Part shown: positions 10,129 through 21,959 of the stretch, piece after piece
How positions within the stretch are numbered: the first letter of the stretch is position 1
Layout of the letters: each line of letters opens with the position of its first letter
DNA from: Sipunculus nudus
Taxonomy: Eukaryota > Annelida > Sipuncula > Golfingiida > Sipunculidae
Length of the DNA stretch: 64,000 bases
Assembly (NCBI GenBank): GCA_026874595.1
Contig: CM049310.1
Coordinates: 40,737,558 to 40,801,557 of the forward strand
Direction: 5' to 3'
Position numbers and translations under genes: made by a program
Notes under the pieces: model-generated
Told to the model about the DNA's origin: nothing
The model's input: only the letters and a program-made list of their open reading frames with translations
Database searches by the model: none

Positions 10129-13100
10129 CTGTTGAATAAAACACAGCCCCTCTATTAATTTTAAGTAAAAAATTGACAAAAACAGTTTTTTTTAATATGA
10201 GGTAAGCAGGCGAAAACAATACTTGCAATGTAAGATCGAGTGGGCCTTGTTTGCATGTAAGTAGCGTAAGGACACTCTGTTGATATCTAGAAGCGTGACA
10301 CAAATTACTGTGTATTATATGGGGTAAATGATAAATCGAATTACTCTAAAAATATATGGGAATCCTGAAATTGACCAAGAATGACATACTTTTTCACATA
10401 TGACTGACGTGACATAATTCAAATTTGGCGGAAAAGAAAAGAAAACAGAGACCATGGGGAATAGGATATATAAGGAAAAACTAACCTATCCGACCCTATT
10501 TTAACCTTTGATCTTTAATATAATCAAACCGAGCTTTTGAAAACTTAGGTTTGTTTTTGTATTTTCAAAATTCACCCAAACATATATTTTGAACCTGTAA
10601 TTGACAAACTGAGGACGACAAATAACCATACATTTCCAGCTGATTTATGCCGAAGTTATGGATTAATTACAGGTTAGGATAAATTCAGACTGTCAGATCA
10701 TTTAGCAAAAAATGCACTCTGATGTTACTCTGATGTTTTAGATAAAATCCTGGTCTCTTATTGTCCGTTGCCTATGTTACAGTTGTTGGAACAAAATATT
10801 TTTTTATGTAATTTCTTGAATATTAATTGAATATTTGGCAGATCCACAGTAAAATTAAACCTTCAAAATGGCTTGATACTCCAATCATTGAATACCTGAT
10901 TCTCTGTTATGAAGTGAAAGTGTATAATATAAACGGTGGAACATCATCACATATTTGTAAAATACTTCGTCTTTAACAAAGGTAAGTTGAAAATGTAATG
11001 ACGAAGGACATTTAAATCTCTTTTTGAAATATAAAGGATTGTTGAATTCAAGGAAACAGATCTGGGCCAAATCCACGAAATAAATGACACTGGAATTAAT
11101 TAAGAAATCAAGGGACACATATCCTTACATATGGCGATTTGTATATTACGAAATAAAGGAATATGGTATGAATAAAGGTATGATTCTAAAGCCAGACTGA
11201 ACAGTAGTCCGGAAATAAAAAGAAAGAGGTTCTTACACACTGCATTATGTTCAATATAATTCACCAAAAAATAATGACACCAAGATCAATTCTGGAGCCT
11301 GAGCGTGTAATGCTTAAAGGTAAAGCCGATCCTTACACATTGCAGTATGTCCTCAAATGTCAGGCCGTGCTCCTTTGTACAGATCTCGTACTCGTGATCC
11401 AAAGTCTTCCCCGTGACCCCGGGGTCATCCGTACTGATTGAAAAATTAACGTCATCTGCTGCGAACCTGTGGACGATACGTAAATCGATATGAAATCAAC
11501 ATTCTCTGCTACGAAATATACTGAATTTTATATTAACTTTATAGAGGAAGGTATGTTAATTGTCTGTGGCCAGCTCACAGAAAATCTGCACTCAGCTTCA
11601 CTAATTGTGTATATGTGGTAGCAAAAGTTCATAAATTGTACCTTATATCCGTGGATAGATGTTATAAAACACACGCGTATGTTCCTCGATATTTAAAGAA
11701 GATGAAATTTTTATTTCCTCATTACAATATTAGCTTTCAAGAGAAGCCTTTCAACTTCGCTGGTAGTCATCAGTGAACGGTCGTTTTCGTGGAAAATTAA
11801 CATATACATGTAAACGTTGTTTGGATTTTTTTTTTACCTGTCGTCATTAGAATATTACTATATATCTGCATGTAGTAGATGTATCGTTTAAGTAAAATGG
11901 GTTGGAACGGTTTATGTTCTTATTACGTTTCTTTTGGGTTGAAAGTATGTAAAAAATATATCTCACATTAAGATGACTCTGTGATAATACCGGTCTTCTT
12001 TCCTTGTTAAACAAAATCTCGGGGGGGGGGGGGGGGGGGGGAATCACATTCTATTTTATATTTCAGTTATACAAACCTCTTTAGCGGATGGTCACTTATG
12101 TCTCCTGGTACCGATTTGGTCAGTTTGCTGGACACAGGACAAACCTCGAAATGGATGTTCTGTTGTCTTAGACTTTGGTAGGAGTCCTCGCACCTCAGCA
12201 GATGATAGCCGTGTCCTACACGACTAGCACCAATCACATTCACAGCCTGAATAATTAAAACTCATAAATATGATATATTCAGCATGTTTTTATTTACGAA
12301 TGTATTTTGACCGTGTCTGTCAGAGTGCTCCGTTAATATTTTGCATTTGACAAAAGTAATCCTTATTATCTCCTGTGTGTCTCTTTTTCATTTTTTTTTA
12401 AGTATGGTCTTCATATTGTTGTATTCGTTCAAACGTATGAATGGTCTCTCAGTGAAAACTAGGCGCTAATGGTAAAGTAAAAAAATAACAAAAAAACAAC
12501 ACCATGATTCTACTGAAATACAAGAAGATGGAGGAACATTCATTCCTGGAATAGTTGGTTTTACTGTTGTTTTCTTTTAAGTGTTATGTCCTATTGAGAA
12601 TGAATGGCTAATAAAAAAAATTGGTAAAATGATGGTGACATCATATACTTGTTACTAAATATAAAAAAGGAAAGATTTGATCAAAATCATCTGTATCCTT
12701 GAATATCTAGGTCTTTTTCAAATTTGTATTTTCAACATATCTGGAGATTTGAGAACGATTTGTGTTCTATATTGATTATCCTTAATGCACAGCATTTGAT
12801 GTTACTAGAGGGGGACACAGGGTTAGAATCGCGGTGGCGCAAAGGAGGAAGGTCACGGAGGGGTTTCCCCTTCACATATTGCAGAAAATTTTGAAAATTT
12901 AGGCAGCAATAGCTAGATTTACATGTCCCACCCTGGGTACCTACATTGTAAAGCGGCCTACCTCAATCACATTGTGATGGCTACTGCCCTCTCCAGCATG
13001 CAGCGTGACGTTTATTCCCCGGCGTTTTGCTTCCTGAATAGACATAAATACGAAATGAACGAGTATTTGTTTGGTAATTGGGTATATAATAAATTTGCTT

Positions 13101-16100
13101 GAATCACTTGGTAACATATCAAGTTAACTGTTTCTGAATCTGGAAATTTTATGATAATACAAATTTCTTGATTTAAATTGCTAGATTCGGAAGAAGTTGT
13201 TGCTATGTCTGGAGAGCACAAAATTAATTTAAAAAATTAACATTGTAAATAAGTTTGTTTGACGAGAGTTGCTCCTGTTGACAGATATTTTGACGGTTGG
13301 ACACACTATTCATTGCACCACAGCAATTTTTCCAAGGAAGACATAACTTGTATTGAAGCACTTTATAAGGATAAATTTTATAGTCCATTTCATCCCCTCA
13401 TGTCCACCTGTTTTTTGCTGTGAAAATTTTTATTAGGTACATTTCAAGGGAAACAATTATAGTGTAGAGGAGAGGATTACTGAACCTAATTTTCAACTAG
13501 GTAACTAAATACCTACCTTATGCCATATTTGAGTAACATAATTATCTGAAAATATGAGAAATCAGTCTACATTTTACAACATATCAGACCCACTTATGGC
13601 GGTCAAGGTCATTGGTCACATGCAACAGCCTCAACTGACAGCTGCTGATTGGATGAACTCATGTAAACACTCTAAAAAATATAACCAGCTAAAACAAAGA
13701 TGGCTACTTATTGTAGGACACACCATATCTGCCAGATCATGATAAAGAGACAAAAATGTTGTGAAACATAAACGGGGGATTTATTGTAAAATTCTTAACT
13801 GCCATACCAGGTTGTCACTTCCGTATGTTGTTTACTTGGAAAATATTGAAAACTATAAACTTTTAAGTAAATCATCTACAAAAAATAGGTGAACAGCAGG
13901 TTTTGAAATGGACTATAATCGATTCAAAATAAAGTTCGTGACTTGGTCGACTATTTAGTGAATAGACACTTGGCAACTTAGGATTCCCTGTAGGCTTCTG
14001 GTTTATGGTATTTGCCACTGTGTAAATACATCTTTGGCAAAACAAAAACAGCTACAACTGTGCTTATAATATTGCTATACAATCTTATCTCGCCGTACCG
14101 ATACGTCCTATAGGCTTTCAATAAAGCTGTATAAATGTCATATATATCATCGTCACGTGTGTGTACAGTACATAACGACATGAAGTATTGCTGTTTTAAT
14201 GTCCCGTCGCACGCGGTCGGGTCGTCGGTCAAGTAGTTTACGACGCCGTCGAATCGTGAAGTTATCCTGTATTTCATACAGGAAATCCTTGTGAAGTGTA
14301 AAACCACTGATATTTGGTCCATTAAATTTCAGGGGAGTGGCGTAGTTTTTTTCAAGCAGGGCTACGACTGATGGAACCGTCGTAGGTTTTGGAGAGTTTT
14401 TTTTATATAATAATTTCGCGGAAGCATTAACATATAAAATATATGTTGCACAAGGGTCGTGGGAAAATTGGTCAGGGCTGTCTAATCGTAAGACAGTCGT
14501 AGGTCCCTACGATGGTCATAATACAAAAGAAAAAAATACCCAATTTTCTGTCGCAGACCTGTCGTATATGTGCTGTGCGAAAGTATATGTGACTTCCGCT
14601 TACGACAAATCCACGGCGGTGGTATGAATTACCAACAACGGTCGAACTTTCGGAGGACCGTCAATCTTTGGGCTTTCGTAAGTAAATCCGACGGTTCGTA
14701 GGGCCTAAGATAACCAAATAAAGAATAACCTACGACGCTGAAAAAAATTTTGAACATGTTTAAAATTCTACGACAAGGGTCTATGACAGCTTTTCCCGTC
14801 GCAGAAAACCTGAATTTTGTGCGACACACCAGGGTTTGGGTAATTGTAATGTGTAATTGTAATTACCTGTAATTACCTGTAATCAAGTTATTGAATGTAA
14901 TTTGTAATTGAACAAAATTCAATTACGAGTTATTGTAATTGTAATGATTACAAGGTTAAAAATAGATGTAATTTCAATTACTTTTCAGTTACTTTCCAAT
15001 TACTTTCAAAATTCATGACAGAGCACCTTTCCTTATACCTCATTACTTTGCACTGGTTATCAAAACGCTCTTGGGGATTGTAAGCTATGATTATTAAATA
15101 AATAGTACCCATGTATGTAACAAGTGTAGTAATAAGTATGCCTTATACTAGCCTTTTTTTGTAAATGCCTCCACTGCAATATAGATAAAGTAACAAGATT
15201 CCATAATATACACCTGTCCAGAGCTACATTACAACAAGTGTGGGCTTGCTACATTTCACACTTTCACTGAAATGGAGGCTGGAACATACTCATACTGATC
15301 TGATTACATCAGAGTTTACCTGCTAATGAGCTGACACTGAGTCACAGGAACAAAAGAGGCTAATGATCTGGGAAGGCTGATATCAGAGTTACCTGAATTC
15401 AATGGGCCATGAGGAAAACAGAGACAGGTATTAAGATAGCAGGGCTGTCTCAGTTGGCTGGCCCTAACATTTGAACAGTCTCCACCGGACTCTGGGCAGT
15501 GTATACTGGTTTTACTACCTGTCATACATAAGAAGCTAACCATGGTGAATGCACTGGGTTCTCATTAACTTTTCCTATGAATAATTTCATTGCATCAAAT
15601 TGTAATATTTTATATATTCATCATGAATATATTATTTGAATAATTCACATTAAATGTTGGCATCAATGAGTTTAGTGAAATCACATTGTATTTAAAATTC
15701 CAGTATTAATGACATAACTTTAATCAGCATTGATAGTAAAGCAATTAGGATATACGAGTTTAATCATTGTAGGATTAAGGTTGTCGCTGAAAAGGTTTTT
15801 CCATCATCCAAGGTTTTAACCAACAATTATTTCCACATGTGCTTTAATTGGCACATACCAGTGTTATCAAGAAGCAAGAGATTTTGTCTGATAAAAAATA
15901 ATAAGTGATAAAAGAATATCAGATTTTTTTTGCACAAAGACTTCAAGATAATATGTTTAAAATACAGTTAACCCATATGTGCTTTCACGTATTTCTATTT
16001 TGTGTCAAAACAGTAATTCAGCACATGTTTCAAAGCCTGATACTATAAACAATACATGCAAAATTCATATATGATGATGACAACAACCAGTTTTGCCTTT

Positions 16101-19077
16101 CCATACGAGAAAAGTGTAAATTTGAACATTATGCAATGATATCCTATCATTAGTAAAGCTATTGTGCACTTTAATAAATGACACCAGACTGGATAATTTA
16201 ATTGCAGTTTTTCCTTTTAAAAATTTAATCAGTTTGCCTTTCTACCATGAATGATACTTTACATGAACCCTGCCTCTGTATACTATAATTTTTTAAAAGT
16301 AATTGAAAGTAATTAATTACATTTTCAAAAGTAATTGTAATTTAATCATTACTTTTTAAAAAATAAGTAAACTGTAATTGTATTAGGGATTTTTAGAAGT
16401 AATTGTAATTGTAATGATTACTTTCAATGAAATTGACCCCAACCCTGCGACACACCCACGACTATCCTAGAAATTTCCCCAATTTTCTGTCGTAGACCTG
16501 CCGTTTAGGCCTATGTGTTGTGTGATGTATGTGACTAAGGCTTTATTTGTGGTGTGTTCGCGCCTCACAGAGGTCCTACAGTAACGCCATCATATTTTTT
16601 TACCTCGAAAGCCGCCAGGTGGCGGGGATCCGTTGGAACTTGTGTGATACATGGCTCCCCTCCCGCAAGGTCTATGGCCACCACACCTTGTTTCCGATAT
16701 TTATCACAAAGTTCTACAATCTCTGCCGACCATTCTGTCAAAGTATACAGTACGAGAAAATATAGAATCAAAGGAATTTCACAGACTGAGCCTCAATTTG
16801 CCGTTCTTTCAGAATACCCAGTAAACAGGAAACACAAAACCAGCAAATCCGTCAGATAGTTCCACCACCGTATACTCCTTTGTAGTCACAACACTTTCCT
16901 TGACCGTATATTCCTTGCATAATCGGCTAGTTTATGTTAGCAAAACAGAAATACTGATGACTATATAACGACTGTAAGGGTTTCTGTTTGCTGGAACTGG
17001 TAAGTACACCGACTATGTATTATTCTAATGCATTTGTTAGTTTTAACATTAGGGAGTTCGAACTTGAGAATTTCGCAATAATTAGCTCAAGCCTAAAGTT
17101 ACTATCCCTTCTGCTCGTGCCGGTAGAGTTGTAAGTGAGTGTATACTTCGGTAAATGATGGACCAGCCCAGTTTATATATATATAAACCAAAAACCAAAT
17201 GAACAAACCCGTCCCATAACTGACGCGTAAATCAAGAATAACTCAATAGTTTTATCATCATAAACTGAATATACAATCTTATAGGTCACTCAGACACTGT
17301 GTATATTGTTTACAACAAGAAAAGCTCACTACTTATCATGTATTTACATGCAAAGGCCATGTGGTGTAGGAGATGTAGTTGGAAAAGCAAATCCTGCCAA
17401 TCGAGACCTCACCGTGGTTGATTTACACGGTTGACGGTAGTGCCATTCAACTGTTGTCGCATAAGTCCTTTGTGTCCCCCCTTTTTTTGTCTTGATTTGT
17501 AAGAAACAATACCAAGTGTGTCCAAAAGTGGCAATTTCCAATATTTTCCTTTAATCCTGAGAAATGTTCCACTCATTCGCGAAATGGGCTACCAGAGTGC
17601 CATCTATCAGAAATGCACAAGATTAGGTAATATGCTAGTAAATGAAATACGATTTGGATTAAAATGAAGTTTACCTGGTCTGTGTCGCATGCAGCATAAA
17701 ATAGTGTTGACCTTGACGTTGTAGAGTTTCGACCCTTCCTGCAAACCTTCATTGACCGCCTGTACGGCCTCTTCCGGTGTGAACGTTCCTTTCTCCACGC
17801 CGTAGTCACGCGTTTCCTGTGAGTTGGAGAACAAGTGCGGACAGTACCGGACTTCAGTGTAAGCCACGTCCTGAGCTGCGCTGTCCTCACAAAACTCTTT
17901 AGCGATTCTCTTTATGCCTTCTCGGTTTCCACTGCATGGAAGAGAAAATCCAGATCTCAGGAACATTCACTGCATTCAGTCTCAAAATATAGGAACGATT
18001 TGTGCTCGGGTATAAATGTCTAATGATCTAAAGGGAGACTGACAAATACAATTTACATCACAACTGCTCTGCATTGACTAAGCTAAGCTAAAAATCCTAG
18101 CCAGAACGGCTTAACTCTGATATCGCAGGTTTTGCCTGATTCAATTTATGATAGAAGGCCGGCTGATTTTCAGGGCATTTATTCCAAGATATCTGAACAT
18201 ATGTTGAAATCGTTGTGCATTAATGCCAATAAATAGCACAGAAACAAACCATAGCCATGAGGAACTCGAACCTCTTTTTAGTGTACATATAGATGGGGAT
18301 TTTATCCTATAATGTCAATAAATCCTTCAGGAGTTTTAGTGAAACGGCATGCATGATCTGGAGAGTATTAATAATTTGTGGAAAACAATGACATTAATTC
18401 AAATTACATGTATTATATTAACATTACTATTTGTCTTGCTAAATGGAACAGTGATGACTTCTCGGTCCCATCTGTGAAAATAGCCTTCTTAAAACCCCTT
18501 CCCTGCCCCCTACCTGACCACTACCCCTGTGTCAATCTTCAAGGTATTTGAAACCAAAAACCAACTATAGTGAACATATGACGCTGAATATTTGCATGCA
18601 TATTAGAAATAGCCAGAGGTTCATTAAAACATCGAAGGAAAGATACTATCGTAAGTCTTGCATTTACCCATATTAGAGGAAACACTTTCACTGATAGAAG
18701 CTTTAAAGGGGAGTGTATGACCAGGAGAAAATAGGAATATGTAATCGTACTGTCCTTACACGATAAATGGCATGAAGAAGGCGAAGGTCGCTAAGAAATC
18801 ATCAAGGTTCCCCTCATCTTGAACCTGGCACTTTCGTGTGAATGTTTCTAAATCATCCTCTGTTTTGCCACGGCATCTGCAATTAGATTATAATATTTAA
18901 CAGAATGTAGGAATGAACTTCATCATATATAGACTTTTGACAGATATGATATATTATATGCACTGCTCCCTTTGTACAAAAATTAAATAATTAAACAACA
19001 TGACAAGATTTGTTAATGGAATATTATATATATAAATATATCCTTCTCTCCCTCTCTCTTTCTCTCTCTCTATATAT

Positions 19078-19117
<40 letters not shown>

Positions 19118-21811
19118 ATGAAGAGTCACACACCACACATCATATAAACATGTTCATACAGTGATCATAGGCGATTTTAATATTGATTTAAATAACCCCA
19201 AAGCGTCTATAAATGTTGAGTTGGTGAATATGGCCACATCATACAACCTTCATCAACTTATAACCTCCCCAACTCGAGTCACCGCAACCTCATCCAGTAC
19301 GATAGATTTGATTTTTACAAATACATCCGGTATTCACTCATCATCCGGCGTTATTCCGTGGTCACTTAGCGATCATTATATTATTTTTACCCGGCTCTCA
19401 GGAGGCAGTTGCCAAAAAGGAACCAAATTTGTGAGAGTTAGGTCCTTTAAGAAATTTGATCCCCTTGCCTTCAAGCGGTCCATTCAGTCATCATTAACAT
19501 TTCACTGTCTTCCCGATGTAAATGATGTCATCTCAGCCTGGAATCTATGGCGTGATGAATTTCTGACCATATGTAATAAACACGCACCTTTTAGAACGTT
19601 TAGAGTTAGAAATAATAGACACAATCCCTGGATGTCACCTGATATCCAGCGTCTAATATGTAACCGAGAACGCATTCGTAAATCTGCTGTGTCATATAAT
19701 GATCCACAGCTGTGGGCACAGTTCAGGCGATTACGTAATCGGGTCACTTGCATGATCCGTAAACTAAAACGTTCCTATTATAGACACAAGGCACAGTCAT
19801 CAAAATCTCCCAAGGAGATTTGGCAGTCTTTAAAACACGTGATCAATCCAGTTAGCCGGGGTCAAGATAGTCCAGATCTAACTGCGGATGACCTGAATGA
19901 CTTCTTTGCCTCAGTTGGAAAAACTTTAACCAAAGCATTTATCAAAGATGTTGTGCAGGACCAAACTGATTTTACTGACTCTCGGTTTTCAATCCCTCAA
20001 ATGAGCCAACAAGATGTCGTGAAACTTCTAGTCGCATTTAAGAATAAACATGGAATTGATGTCCTTAATATGCCGGGGTTCTTACTTGGAGAGGCCGCGG
20101 TCATCTTAGCGCCATCGCTGACACATATTCTTAACTTATCACTCAGTACAGGAATAGTTCCTCCTGACTGGAAGTGTGCAAGGGTGGTACCCATTTATAA
20201 GGGTAAAGGGAAACTTTCTGATACTAACAATTACCGGCCAATTTCGATCACCAGCCATGTGATTAAAATCTTAGAGAAGCACATTAAACGTCATCTCCTT
20301 AATTACTTAAACCACAAACGCTTGATATCTCCTGAACAAACTGCCTTTCTTGCAAACAACTCTACCCAAACTGCATTACATAGAATAGTTGATAATTGGC
20401 TGACAGTTATGAACTGCGGACGTGTAAACTCCATATGCTTTCTCGACCTTAAAAAAGGTTTTGATTCCCTAAATCACGATATATTATTGGGTAAATTAAA
20501 ACAGTATGGCGTAAATGGAAACTCGCACACCTGGTTTTATAATTATTTATACGACCGAAAGCAGTTTGTCTGCTTCAATAACTATAATTCTGAGGTGAAA
20601 ACCATCGATACAGGTGTACCACAAGGCACTGTACTTGGACCCATTCTTTTCCTACTATATCTTAATGACTTGCCCGATAATGTGACAGACGCAAAATGCT
20701 CGATTTATGCTGACGACATCACGCTATACGCAGACGGCATCGATCGCGAATCAGCACAACATAAGTTACAGGCTGCTATAGACCAAGTTACTAAATGGCT
20801 TAATAAAAACAAACTAATTGCAAACGCCACAAAATCAGCTACTATGCTTGTGAGTTCCAAGCAACGCAAACAATCAAATTCATTACAAATAATTATCGAT
20901 AAAGATATTGTCCCGAATGTCGATGAATTTTCTCACCTTGGCTTGATCATTGACGCCCATCTCACATGGAAATCTCACACTTCTACCGTTTTTAAAAAGC
21001 TATGTTGCAAATTTGGACTTTTACATCGGCTCAGCAAATTTCTACCACAGAAGTTTTTAGTCACTATATATCACGCCTTTGTTCAACCCTCAATAGATTA
21101 TAGCCTAACAGTATGGGGCAGCTGTCCCAGCACATTCCTTGCCGCAATCCAACGAATGCAGTGTCGTGCGGCTAGGATAATGACAAAAAATTACGACCCA
21201 ACTCAAAGAAGTTTAGATTTAGTGAAAGAAATAGGCTTAATGACAATTGAACAGCGATATTTGTACCTCCTATCTATTTTAACCTATAAATGCATAAATG
21301 ATTTAGCCCCTTCATATTTATGTAAGAATTTTCATATGGCGAAGGGCATTCATAATTATTCGACGCGGTTAACCGAAAACAAAAACTGTATCCTTCCGAA
21401 ACCGCGTATTGAAGCCTTCAAGGCTACCTCTTTTTATGCAGGCAGTACTCTATGGAACTCCCTTCCTCGACACATTAAGTTTGCTTCTAATTTGCAGCAT
21501 TTTAAAAAAATTATCACGTTCGTACTTCTCCGATTTTACAATGATGTCATAATCTTATCACAGCACGAAATTTTCTAGATGTAATCGTTGCTCTTGCCGC
21601 TGTTAGTACCGTCCCTTTTATTAATTTTATGATATTATCATTCCTTTGTAATGATTTTACAGTCTCATTATGTCTTTTATATTTCGCATTGTACATGTAC
21701 TTTTATGTATTTTTATTATCATGTTCCATTGTTTATAATATCTTGTATATCTTGGAAGAGGGCCCTGCTTATAACAGAATTCTTATTCTGGTACAGGCCA
21801 CCCTTCACAAT

Positions 21812-21871
<60 letters not shown>

Positions 21872-21903
21872 TACACATTGACAATAGACTAACACGGCTA
21901 TAC

Positions 21904-21959
<56 letters not shown>

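Noticed and set aside
16547-16859. Plus-strand open frames over ADA exon 5
   Set aside because: They are antisense shadows of the conserved ADA exon on the minus strand.
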